A stretch of DNA of 45,226 nucleotides from Planctomycetota bacterium (GTDB taxonomy: Bacteria > Planctomycetota > PUPC01 > DSUN01), in assembly GCA_016872875.1 (NCBI GenBank), contig VGYW01000008.1:1-45226 (forward strand). The letters run 5' to 3'. A program made the translations under genes and the position numbers. Below are positions 16,259-23,710 of the stretch, in pieces. Numbering within the stretch: position 1 is the stretch's first letter; the number at the start of each line of letters is the position of its first letter. The notes under the pieces were generated by a model that worked only from the letters and a program-made list of their open reading frames with translations, ran no database searches and was not told the origin of the DNA.

Positions 16259-16918
16259 TCACACGTACAGCAGGCAGAAGCTCAGCCAGAGGGCCACGAA
16301 AGCGTGGAGGAGGAAGCAGGGCCAGACGCTCCGCGTCCTGAGGGCGAGGACGCCCAGGATCGCGCCGCCGGCTATCGAGTTGTAGGTCTCGAGTTCGGGC
16401 TTGCCGATGTGGAGGAGGGCGAAGGGGACGGCCTGGACTACGGCCGCGAAATCGCCCAGCTTCGGCTCGAGCCCGAAGAGCAGGAAACCTCGGTAGAAGT
16501 ACTCCCAGCCAAACAGATAGGCCGCATAGCTCACGGCGTAGGCGAGGAACGCTGCGACGCTCTCGCCCGCTGGGCGATGGTGGGCGTAGTAGCTTGCGAA
16601 CGAGGGGTCGAGCCGGGTGACGGCGAGGATGACGGCGGCCATGACGAGGCCGAAGAGGAGCACATAGCGCGCCCAGAGCCGCGCGTCACCGAGCCGAAGC
16701 CCCAGTTCCAGCGGGCTGCGGCGCAGGACAATGGCCGAGAAGAGCGCCGCCGCGGCCACGTAGAGCACCCCCTGCGTCACCCAGCGTTCGAGCAGTGCGT
16801 GCTCGGGCGCGGCAAGCCCGAAGCTGCTGTGGTAGCCCAGGGCGCACAGCACCGCCGTGGCGTAGAGCAGCAACAGGCCCTCCCGGCACAGCACCACTCG
16901 TTTGACGCTTTCCACCAT
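16259..16918 (-). CDS. CPBP-family (CAAX/Abi) intramembrane metalloprotease
   Basis: A 219-aa membrane protein with about six hydrophobic helices. The motifs of the CAAX-protease and bacteriocin-processing family are present: GWEYFYRGF (residues 137-145; the first Glu of EExxxR is Trp138, Glu139 and Arg143 are kept), FALLHIG with His170, and CFLLHAFVALW with His205. These should form the zinc site inside the membrane. The family processes prenylated or hydrophobic peptides and includes phage-abortive-infection members; the substrate here is unknown. It lies downstream of the sulfatase on the same strand, separated by a 10-bp word-repeat hairpin. Confidence 0.83.
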   Translation of the reverse strand: MVESVKRVVLCREGLLLLYATAVLCALGYHSSFGLAAPEHALLERWVTQGVLYVAAAALFSAIVLRRSPLELGLRLGDARLWARYVLLFGLVMAAVILAVTRLDPSFASYYAHHRPAGESVAAFLAYAVSYAAYLFGWEYFYRGFLLFGLEPKLGDFAAVVQAVPFALLHIGKPELETYNSIAGGAILGVLALRTRSVWPCFLLHAFVALWLSFCLLYV

Positions 16919-16930
16919 TCGATACGGCCC

Positions 16931-17046
16931 GTTGAAAATCGTTGAAAATCGTTCAAAGCCGTTGAAAGCCGTTCGAGCCGTTCAAGACCATTCAAGTCGT
17001 GCGGCGGTTTCAACGGTTTTCAACGGTTTCAACGGCTTTCAACGAT
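16931..17046. repeat. 10-bp GTTGAAAATC word-repeat hairpin, left of the sulfatase
   Basis: The left half is about seven 10-bp units of the form GTTGAAAATC, GTTCAAAGCC, GTTGAAAGCC, GTTCAAGACC. The right half (about 17006-17045) is the inverse set, with GGTTTCAAC and GGTTTTCAAC. Together they can fold into an imperfect hairpin of over 40 bp. It occupies nearly all of the 138-bp gap between the sulfatase stop and the CPBP start, so it may end sulfatase transcription. Confidence 0.8.
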
Positions 17047-17056
17047 CTCTATCGTC

Positions 17057-18358
17057 TTACGATGCGGGCACGACGGGCTCGCGGGGCGAGAGGCCGTCGG
17101 CGGGGTTCACCCTCGCGCCCGCCGGGGCGGGCACTGGTCCCTTCAGGAGGGGGTCGTCGGTCGAGCGCATCCAGCGCTCCAGGCGCGCGCGGAGGTTGCT
17201 GAGCACCTCGGCGTGCGCGGGGTCGCTCGCCAGGCTGTGCGTCTCGTTGGGGTCGAAGGCCAGGTCGAAGAGCTCTTCCTGGGCCACGGGGCGCTCGCGC
17301 CAGCCGGCGGCGAGCCAGGCGTCTTTGGATGGGCTGTCGTCGCAGTTGGGCAGGACTGGCTGCGAGCGGCCCCCGAATCGGCGGATGAGCTTCCAGCGCC
17401 GCGTGCGCACCGCACGCATCGGCTCGTAGGCCGCGTGGTATGTGACCTCGAAGAAGAGCTCGCCGTGAATCTCCTCCGCCTCGCCCCGCACGAGGGGCAG
17501 GAGCGACTTGCCCTGGAGCCACCCCGGCGGCTCGATCTCCAGCAGCTCGCAGACCGTCGGGAAGATGTCCATGTGCTGCACCATCCCCTCGACGAGTCTT
17601 CCGCCCGCGAAGCCGCCCGGCCCCCTGACGATGAGCATCGTGCCCAGGCCGTGGTCGGTGAGGTTGCACTTCATGTAGGGGAACGCCAGCCCGTGGTCGG
17701 TGGTGCAGACGACGATGGTGTTCGCGGCGAGGCCAGCCGCGTCGAGGGCGTCGAAGACGGCGCCCATCGCGGCGTCGAGGACGCGTGCGCTGGCCTTGAA
17801 GGCCGCCATGTCGGCCCGCGTCGCCGGTGTGTCGGGCAGCGGGGCAGGGGGGCGGCACCAGCGCGGGTCCTCGGTCGGGCCGGGCGGCGGGAACTCGCGG
17901 TGCGTCTCGAAGAAGCCAACGTCGAGGAAGAAGGGCTGCGCCGGCCCGCTGCGCAGGAACTCGACGGCCCCCGCCTCTGGCCTCCGCTGCTGCGGATTCC
18001 GCAGGTCGAGTACCGCGTCGTAGCCGATGATGGCGGCGTCCCCGGCCACGTGCTGCACGCCGCAGAGGGTCGAACGGTAGCCCGCGTTGCGGAGCGTGTG
18101 GACGATGTGGGTCTTGTAGTCGTAGAGCGCCCAGCCGCGATGGGCAAGCCCGTTCATCCCGTTCGAGTGGGGGCACATGCCGGTCAGCAGCGCCGAGCGG
18201 CTGGCCGAGCAGGTTGGCGTAGAGCAGAAGTTGTTCCTGAAGACCACCCCCTGCTCTGCGAGCCGCTGGAGGTTCGGCGTCGGCACCGCATGGCCGTAGG
18301 GCTGGATGTAGCGCCCCGTGTCGTGCGAATGGATGTAGAGGATGTTCGGGCGGTTCAC
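17057..18358 (-). CDS. Cys-type sulfatase (N-sulphoglucosamine sulphohydrolase-like)
   Basis: A 433-aa arylsulfatase-superfamily enzyme. The start is GTG at 18358, preceded by AAGGAGAG at 4 bp, giving VNRPNILYIHSHDTGRYIQP; longer in-frame reading upstream runs into the repeat. The formylglycine motif is C50-S-A-S-R54 in TPTCSASRSALLTG, with Ala where CxPxR has Pro. Further hallmarks are TPNLQRLAEQGVVFRNNF, TDHGLAFPYMKCNLTDHG and RGPGGF. No signal peptide is visible, so it may be cytoplasmic or use a non-classical route. It needs a formylglycine-generating enzyme, not seen here. It is divergent from the fucose-isomerase-like gene. Confidence 0.88.
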   Translation of the reverse strand: MNRPNILYIHSHDTGRYIQPYGHAVPTPNLQRLAEQGVVFRNNFCSTPTCSASRSALLTGMCPHSNGMNGLAHRGWALYDYKTHIVHTLRNAGYRSTLCGVQHVAGDAAIIGYDAVLDLRNPQQRRPEAGAVEFLRSGPAQPFFLDVGFFETHREFPPPGPTEDPRWCRPPAPLPDTPATRADMAAFKASARVLDAAMGAVFDALDAAGLAANTIVVCTTDHGLAFPYMKCNLTDHGLGTMLIVRGPGGFAGGRLVEGMVQHMDIFPTVCELLEIEPPGWLQGKSLLPLVRGEAEEIHGELFFEVTYHAAYEPMRAVRTRRWKLIRRFGGRSQPVLPNCDDSPSKDAWLAAGWRERPVAQEELFDLAFDPNETHSLASDPAHAEVLSNLRARLERWMRSTDDPLLKGPVPAPAGARVNPADGLSPREPVVPAS

Positions 18359-18403
18359 GCTTCTCTCCTTGTCCTCGACTGTGCCTTTACGTGCGAGCGC
18401 CCT

Positions 18404-18433
18404 ATCATACTCGATCCGTTGAAAACCGTTCAA
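18404..18433 (-). promoter_or_regulatory. Sulfatase promoter built into the repeat
   Basis: Minus strand TTGAAC (18433-18428), 18-bp spacer, TATGAT (18409-18404). The -35 is part of a GTTCAAGATC repeat unit. It mirrors the plus-strand promoter at 18496-18524. Confidence 0.5.
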
Positions 18434-18514
18434 GATCGTTGAAAACCGTTGAAGTGGTCGGACGACTTGAACGGTTTTGAACGATTTTGAACGACTTGAA
18501 CGGTTTTCAACGAC
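18418..18514. repeat. 10-bp GTTGAAAACC word-repeat hairpin, right of the sulfatase
   Basis: Units GTTGAAAACC, GTTCAAGATC, GTTGAAAACC, GTTGAAGTGG are followed by their inverse (ACTTGAACGGTTTTGAACG and relatives). This gives an imperfect hairpin of about 40 bp with its centre near 18463. It occupies the divergent promoter region between the sulfatase and the isomerase-like gene and belongs to the same family as 16931-17046. Confidence 0.8.
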
Positions 18515-18524
18515 TTGGTATGAT
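18496..18524 (+). promoter_or_regulatory. Promoter of the fucose-isomerase-like gene
   Basis: TTGAAC (18496-18501), 17-bp spacer, TATGAT (18519-18524). The same two hexamers occur in mirror image for the sulfatase at 18404-18433. The -35 lies within a repeat unit. Confidence 0.55.
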
Positions 18525-18569
18525 ACGCCGGCGTCGTGAAGGCCAACCCAGGGAAAGGAGGCGGCGAAC

Positions 18570-20018
18570 ATGATCAGGATGCCCAAGGTGAAGCTCGGGT
18601 TCGTGCCGGCCAATCGCGGCTTCTTCTCGGACAAGTTGGCCGCGAAGATGCGCAACGAGACCGTGAAGGTGTTGAAGGCCATCGGCGCGGAAGTCGTCGT
18701 GCCCTCCGCCGCCGACACCAAGGTCGGCTGCGTGGAATCCCTCGACGAGGCGATCAAGGTCGGCCGCATGTTCCGCGAGGCACAGGTCCAGGGCATCGTC
18801 GTATCCGCAGTCAACTTCGGTGATGAGCAAGGCGTCGCAATCGTCCTCAAGGAGTCCGGCCTCCGAGTCCCCATCCTCGTCGTCGGCTGCCAGGAGGAGG
18901 CGGTGCTCAGCCGCGAGATCGAGCGGCGCGACAGCTTCTGCGGCCTGCTGAGCATCGGCGAGGCGCTCCGACAGCTCGGCCTGTCCTACTCCGTGCCCGA
19001 GGCGCCCATCTGCTTCCCGACCGACGAGAGCTTCCGCTCCACCGCCAGCCGCTTCCTCGCCGTCTGCCGCGTCGTCGCCGGCATCCGCTCCGCACGCTAC
19101 GGCCAGGTGGGCGCGCGGCCCGACGCCTTCTGGACCTGCCGCTACAACGAGAAGGCCCTCCAGGCCCTCGGCCCCACCTGCGTGACCCTCGACCTCTCCG
19201 AGGTCATCGGACAGATCAACGCTATGAAGACCGACGCCGCCGTCAAACGCACCATGGCCGACATGAAGAAGTCCATTGACACCTCGGCCGTTGAAGACGA
19301 GATTCTCGCCAAGATCGCCAAGCTCGAGCTCGTGCTGAAGAAGTTCGTGTCCGACCGCAAGCTCGACGGGTTGGCCATCCAGTGCTGGACCTCGATTCAG
19401 CAGAACATCGGCATCTGCACCTGCGCCACGATGGGCCGCCTGGACGACCGCGGGACGCCGTGCGCCTGCGAGGCGGACGTCATGGGCCTTCTCTCGATGC
19501 ACGCCCTCCAACTGGCGAGCGGCGGCCCGAGCTGCCTGGCCGACTGGAACAACCTCCACAACGAGGACCCCGAGCTTGTGAACTGCTGGCACTGCGGGGT
19601 GTTCCCGCACAGTTGGGCCAAGGCCGAGCGCAAGATGGCCTGCCACGAGATCATCGCCGGCACCGTCGGCCGCCACAAGGCGATGGGCGTCGTCGAGTTC
19701 GTCATGGCCGACGGCCCAGTGACCCTCTGCCGCGCGACGCAGGACAATGCGGGCGGCTTCAAGGTCGCGCTCGCCCAGGGCGCCGCCGAGCCCAACGCCG
19801 CCGTCACCTTTGGCGCCTATGGCTGGGTCCGCATCCCCGACTTCCAGCGCCTCTACCGCCTCGTCCTCCTGCGCCACTTCCCCCACCACGTCGGCATGAA
19901 CCGCGCCCACGTCGGCAATGTTCTCTGGGAAGCCTTCGGCAACTACCTCGGCTTCAAGACCTACACCGCCGCAAACACGAGCGGAGAGTGGACCCCTGAG
20001 CTGCCGTTCGGCGCCTGA
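18570..20018 (+). CDS. L-fucose/L-arabinose isomerase-family protein
   Basis: A 482-aa cytoplasmic protein of the ketol-isomerase fold. The ATG follows AAAGGAGG at 7 bp. The N-terminal Rossmann-like domain has KLGFVPANRGFF, VVPSAADTKVGCVESLDEAI and GIVVSAVNFGDEQGVAIVL. The C-terminal half carries LAIQCWTSIQQNIGICTCA, CACEADVMGLLSMHALQLAS and CWHCGVFPHSWA, which hold the conserved Glu, Asp and His positions of the metal site. Many proteins of this family in environmental bacteria act on unidentified deoxy-sugars. Its position divergent from a sulfatase suggests use of a sulphated, fucose-like sugar. The true substrate remains open. Confidence 0.85.
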   Translation: MIRMPKVKLGFVPANRGFFSDKLAAKMRNETVKVLKAIGAEVVVPSAADTKVGCVESLDEAIKVGRMFREAQVQGIVVSAVNFGDEQGVAIVLKESGLRVPILVVGCQEEAVLSREIERRDSFCGLLSIGEALRQLGLSYSVPEAPICFPTDESFRSTASRFLAVCRVVAGIRSARYGQVGARPDAFWTCRYNEKALQALGPTCVTLDLSEVIGQINAMKTDAAVKRTMADMKKSIDTSAVEDEILAKIAKLELVLKKFVSDRKLDGLAIQCWTSIQQNIGICTCATMGRLDDRGTPCACEADVMGLLSMHALQLASGGPSCLADWNNLHNEDPELVNCWHCGVFPHSWAKAERKMACHEIIAGTVGRHKAMGVVEFVMADGPVTLCRATQDNAGGFKVALAQGAAEPNAAVTFGAYGWVRIPDFQRLYRLVLLRHFPHHVGMNRAHVGNVLWEAFGNYLGFKTYTAANTSGEWTPELPFGA

Positions 20019-20040
20019 TGCGTGATGGGCATCCTACTGT

Positions 20041-20085
20041 GTCCCTTGGGTCACTTTGGTCCCTTATGTCCCTCATGTCCCTTTC
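20041..20085. repeat. 9-bp GGGACNNAA word repeat, locus 2 (reverse orientation)
   Basis: Five 9-bp units on the plus strand: GTCCCTTGG, GTCACTTTG, GTCCCTTAT, GTCCCTCAT, GTCCCTTTC. On the minus strand these read as GGGACNNAA-type words, like 8166-8201 and 42991-43026. They lie in the 100-bp gap after the isomerase-like gene. Confidence 0.8.
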
Positions 20086-20119
20086 CGTGCCACGTCCCGC
20101 GTGCCGCGTGAGCAGAAGC

Positions 20120-20329
20120 ATGCCCATGCTGGCGTTCGCCATCGCTCTGGTTTGGGCCGGAGCGGCGGGGGTGGCAGGCGAGGACGTGGTGCAGTTCGAC
20201 TTCGGGCGGGAGGAGGCGGCCAGGGATTGGGCGCCGGCGAAGCTGCCAGGGGTGGCAACGGAGGCGCCGCCGCCGAGGGTCGAGACCGAGGTGAGGCTTG
20301 GCTCGCGGACACAGAAGGCCAGGACTTGA
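20120..20329 (+). CDS. Short exported protein, probably a truncated gene remnant
   Basis: A 69-aa product from an ATG within AGCATGCCCATG. It begins with a convincing signal peptide (MPMLAFAIALVWAGAAGVAG) and continues VVQFDFGREEAARDWAPAK, which resembles the first strand of a carbohydrate-binding sandwich. It then stops 50 residues later. The tail RVETEVRLGSRTQKART looks out of frame or decayed. I read it as the 5' end of a longer secreted protein whose remainder has been lost, though a genuine small exported protein is possible. Confidence 0.4.
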   Translation: MPMLAFAIALVWAGAAGVAGEDVVQFDFGREEAARDWAPAKLPGVATEAPPPRVETEVRLGSRTQKART

Positions 20330-20374
20330 CCCGAGACGTGACTTGCGCCATCATCCTGGGGTGGGACAGTGCCA

Positions 20375-21307
20375 ATGAACAAGCCCACGGTTCCTCTGGC
20401 CTTCGCGTTGGGGCTGTGCGCCGCGGCGGCTTCGGGTGAGGCGGCGGAGCATGGCCATGCGGAGGGTGGGCATGCGCACGAGCACGACTTCGCGGTGGTC
20501 CCGCCCGCCCTGGGCGCTAGCCTGCGCGACGGCTGGCTCGACAGGTGGCCGCACTCGCACTATTCGCGGCGCGGCACGCCGTTCGTCCACACCTTCGTCA
20601 GCGAGCCGGCGTTCCTTGACCGCGATTTCTTTCTGGACTTTTCGCTGGCGAAGGGGAAGGACGGGGTGGAAGCAGAGGCGGAGGCGGAGCTCGAGTGGGC
20701 CATCACGCGGCGAATCGGGCTGGTGGTGGAGGCGCCATTCGTCTACCTCAATCCCGACGGGGGCGGAACCGAGCGGGGCCTGGGCGACGTGGCGGTGGCC
20801 CCGCGGCTCCTGCTGCTCGACTACGACCGGTTCCTCCTCTCCGCGAACGTCGAGTTCCAGTTCTCCACGGGCGACGAGAAGCGCGGCCTGGGCGCCGGCG
20901 AGACGGTCTTCGCACCGTCGCTCTCCTCGTGGCTCGACCTCGGCGGCAACCTGACGCTCCACAACAACGCGGGCTTCGAGCGCGGGCTGAGCAGCGGCTC
21001 GGACGCGTTCGTCTGGGGCGGCGCCCTCACGTGTTCAATCTACACCAGGGGCACGCCGGTGGTCCTTCGCGCCGATGGCGCGGTGCGCGGCCACTTCCCG
21101 GCGGGGCTGCTCAACCTCATAGCGGAGATTCGCGGCGAGCACCCGCTCGACGGCCCCGACGAGGGAGAGGGGACCGGCAGGTGGATTCTCGGGGCGTCGT
21201 ACTCGCTCTCGCCGCACGTCGAGGTTCGGGGTGCGCTGATGTTTCCCGCATGGAACCCGCGCGATCTGGACGGCGGCGCGATCCTCGGCCTGATCTACCA
21301 TTTCTAG
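20375..21307 (+). CDS. Outer-membrane beta-barrel protein with His-rich N-terminus
   Basis: A 310-aa exported protein; the start is ATG at 20375 or GTG two codons earlier. After the signal peptide comes HGHAEGGHAHEHDF, a His-rich stretch suited to binding copper, zinc or nickel. The rest alternates amphipathic strands (LDRDFFLDFSLAKG, GLVVEAPFVYLNPDGGG, LLSANVEFQFSTGDEKRG, VEVRGALMFPAWNPR) and ends IYHF, the terminal Phe that marks BAM substrates. It resembles barrels of the phenol-degradation meta-pathway (SphA/transporter) type. The adjacent convergent oxidases and the nearby two-component system suggest a metal role. Function is inferred from context. Confidence 0.75.
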   Translation: MNKPTVPLAFALGLCAAAASGEAAEHGHAEGGHAHEHDFAVVPPALGASLRDGWLDRWPHSHYSRRGTPFVHTFVSEPAFLDRDFFLDFSLAKGKDGVEAEAEAELEWAITRRIGLVVEAPFVYLNPDGGGTERGLGDVAVAPRLLLLDYDRFLLSANVEFQFSTGDEKRGLGAGETVFAPSLSSWLDLGGNLTLHNNAGFERGLSSGSDAFVWGGALTCSIYTRGTPVVLRADGAVRGHFPAGLLNLIAEIRGEHPLDGPDEGEGTGRWILGASYSLSPHVEVRGALMFPAWNPRDLDGGAILGLIYHF

Positions 21308-21380
21308 GCCAGACATGAGCAACCGGGGCGGACCCGGCGGTCCACCCCGGCCGCTCTGTCCGTCGCAGCCTTGCCGGGGA

Positions 21381-23666
21381 CTATGCCGGCTTGGCTCGGA
21401 AGGGCTTGACGGCCACGTTGGCGCCTTCCACCTTCGCCTTCCCCCTCTTCGGGTTGATCTTGAGGCCGGCGAGGGCGGCCACGACCGAGTACTTGCCGTC
21501 GGCCACGCCGACGAAGCTGAACTCGCCCAGGCCGTTCGTCGTCGTGGTGGCGGCGAGCGCGTTCCCCGGTCTGGTGAGGAGCTGGACTGCGACGCCGGGC
21601 ACCGGCACGGGCGGCTTGGCGTTGGTGACCACGGAACCCGACACGATGAAGCCGTTCGCGGGGTCAACGTCCGTGGCCGTGAAGTTGCGGTTGGGCACGC
21701 TCGCGTCCACGACCTCCACCGGCATGCTCGGCGGGGTGAAGGTGAAGCCTGGCCGGCTCGGCGTGAGCGTGTAGGGGCCAGGGGCCAGGCCGGCGAACGC
21801 GAAGTTGCCGTCGCCGTCGGTCGCCGTCTGGGCGTTGGAGCTGCCGGTGAGGTTCATGGCCACGCCGAAGAGCCCGAGGCCGCCGGCAGTGACCCTGCCC
21901 GAGATGCTGAAGGTGGCGACTTGTCCGGCGAGTGCCGCGAAGTCCACGCCGACCAGGCCGTCGCCGGCTATGGTCACGGTCCTGACCGGCGGGTCGAAGG
22001 CGGTGGCGGGCAGGGAGGGGGCGACGTTGTAGGTTCCGGCGACGAGGCCGGCGATGCTGTAGTTGCCGAGGACATCGGAGACGGCGCTCTTGGGCGGCCC
22101 GCCGCCCAGGCCCGCGGCGACCGCGTTGACCGTGACCCCGGCCAGGGGGCCGCCGCCGGCGGCCGACACGTGGCCGGTGATCGAGAAGGTCTGCTGGTCC
22201 CCGCCTGTCCCGATATCGATGGGGATGCGGGCGGTGAAGCGGACGTCGCGCCGGAGGGTGTCAATGAACTCCACGGTGGCGTGGCCGGCGACGGGGACGG
22301 AGGAGCGGATGAGGCAGTCGAAGCGCCGGGCGACGCTCCACTCCATCGGCGTGCCGGCGGGGACGAGGACGGGGGCGTTGTAGTTGCCGTAGGGCGGCAC
22401 GCCCAGGGCGCGGCCGTCCCACGCGATTATCACCACGTCCACCGGGAAGGTGATCCGGGCGCTGTTGTAGGCCCCGTTGAGGACGCGCAGCAGCACGGTC
22501 TGGTTGAGCTGGGCGCTGACGGGGACCTGGACGCCCGCGACGCCGCTCATCAGCTCGGGTGGGATGACGATGCCGTGGGGCACCTCGCCCGAGCCGGGGA
22601 CTTGGAGCACGCCGCTGTCGTCGGGGATGGGCACGCCGGTGCAGTAGAAGTGTGTGGAGCGGAAGTCGTTGAAGGCGAAGAAGTCGGTGGGGCCGACCCC
22701 GCCGCCGGCGTTGCCGTGGAAGTTGTCGTTCACGCCGGGGATGCTGCCCTGCCTGGGGTAGGTGGCGCGGGGGTCGTCGCCGAGGTTCGACCAGTTGATG
22801 TCGCGGTCGTCCAGCACCCAGAGGGCCTCGACGTCGTAGGGCACGGTGTGGGCGTGGGGGTCGGTGGGGAACTTGAGCCAGGCGGGCAGGTTGGGGTTGC
22901 CGGCCTCGGGGTCGGCGGTGTCGAGTGGGTTGAAGTTGTCCTGCCCGAACTGCGGGAAGGCGGCGAGGTTGGCGGCGATGCGGCGCCGGCCGAGGGGGAA
23001 GCCCGGCTCGGGGCGCCCGTTCCCGATCGGCGTGTTGTTCAGAGTCACCGTGCCGTCCGGGTTGAAGCTCGCGACCGAGGCGAAGAAGGCGTCGGGCGGG
23101 TCAATGATGGTGAAGCCGTAGAGGCCGAACTCGAAGTGCTGCATCGTGTTGCGGTGGCAATGGTAGAAGTAGGAGCCGATGAAGTTGGGCTGGAACTGGT
23201 AGACGTAGTGGCCGAGTTCCATCGAGCAGTGGCCCACGCCGTCGTTCATGGGCGTCGGCTCTTGCCCATGCCAGTGGATGGTGTGGGGCGGCGGGCCCAT
23301 GCCCGAGGTCTCGCAGTGGAAGATGGAGCCGCGGGGCACCCGGTTCGTGGGCGCGGGGAACGTGCCGTCCTTCGCCGCGTTGATCCCCTCGCGGTCGCGG
23401 AAGAGGAAGAACTCCATGTCCTGCCCGTCCCACGTGGGCAGGGTCATGCCGTGCATGAGTTGGAACTGGCGGGTGTGGGGCACGTCGGGCGGGTTGTCCT
23501 GGAGGAAGCCGGCCGCGGCCATGACCTCGGGCACAGGGCTGGTGGGCGCCACCTCGTCGGGCGTGGCCGGGCTGGCGGCGGGCGGGTCGAACATCTTGCT
23601 GAGCATGCCCTCCATTCCTTCGACCGAGCGGCGCAGGATCGTGTGAGCTGGGAACGCGAATGACAT
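21381..23666 (-). CDS. Multicopper-oxidase-like protein A with type-1 copper motif and three Ig-like tail repeats
   Basis: A 761-aa protein; the ATG has AAGGAGA 6 bp upstream and the N-terminus shows no signal peptide. Cupredoxin domain 1 holds HTIHWHGQEP (His128, His131, His133) and SYFYHCHRNTMQHFEFGLYG (His169, Cys170, His171, His177, Leu182), the trinuclear and type-1 copper ligands. A second cupredoxin (about 330-500) lacks copper ligands. The final 260 residues are three carboxypeptidase-regulatory-like repeats (FSITGHVSAAGGGPLAGVTV, FSISGRVTAGGLGLFGVAMN, FIVSGSVVTNAKPPVPVPGV). The HPxHxHG-type motif is absent but is present in the upstream gene product. Absence of a leader fits export as a passenger of the Tat-tagged partner. 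It may oxidise copper, manganese or phenols. Confidence 0.82.
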   Translation of the reverse strand: MSFAFPAHTILRRSVEGMEGMLSKMFDPPAASPATPDEVAPTSPVPEVMAAAGFLQDNPPDVPHTRQFQLMHGMTLPTWDGQDMEFFLFRDREGINAAKDGTFPAPTNRVPRGSIFHCETSGMGPPPHTIHWHGQEPTPMNDGVGHCSMELGHYVYQFQPNFIGSYFYHCHRNTMQHFEFGLYGFTIIDPPDAFFASVASFNPDGTVTLNNTPIGNGRPEPGFPLGRRRIAANLAAFPQFGQDNFNPLDTADPEAGNPNLPAWLKFPTDPHAHTVPYDVEALWVLDDRDINWSNLGDDPRATYPRQGSIPGVNDNFHGNAGGGVGPTDFFAFNDFRSTHFYCTGVPIPDDSGVLQVPGSGEVPHGIVIPPELMSGVAGVQVPVSAQLNQTVLLRVLNGAYNSARITFPVDVVIIAWDGRALGVPPYGNYNAPVLVPAGTPMEWSVARRFDCLIRSSVPVAGHATVEFIDTLRRDVRFTARIPIDIGTGGDQQTFSITGHVSAAGGGPLAGVTVNAVAAGLGGGPPKSAVSDVLGNYSIAGLVAGTYNVAPSLPATAFDPPVRTVTIAGDGLVGVDFAALAGQVATFSISGRVTAGGLGLFGVAMNLTGSSNAQTATDGDGNFAFAGLAPGPYTLTPSRPGFTFTPPSMPVEVVDASVPNRNFTATDVDPANGFIVSGSVVTNAKPPVPVPGVAVQLLTRPGNALAATTTTNGLGEFSFVGVADGKYSVVAALAGLKINPKRGKAKVEGANVAVKPFRAKPA

Positions 23667-23710
23667 CTGGCTTCTCCTTTGCTGGTTTGGGTCCCTGGTC
23701 TTTGCCGGCC

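Noticed and set aside
17057..18955. Sulfatase extended upstream to an ATG at 18955
   Set aside because: The extension runs antisense through the isomerase-like gene and the word repeat; the GTG at 18358 begins exactly at the family N-terminus.
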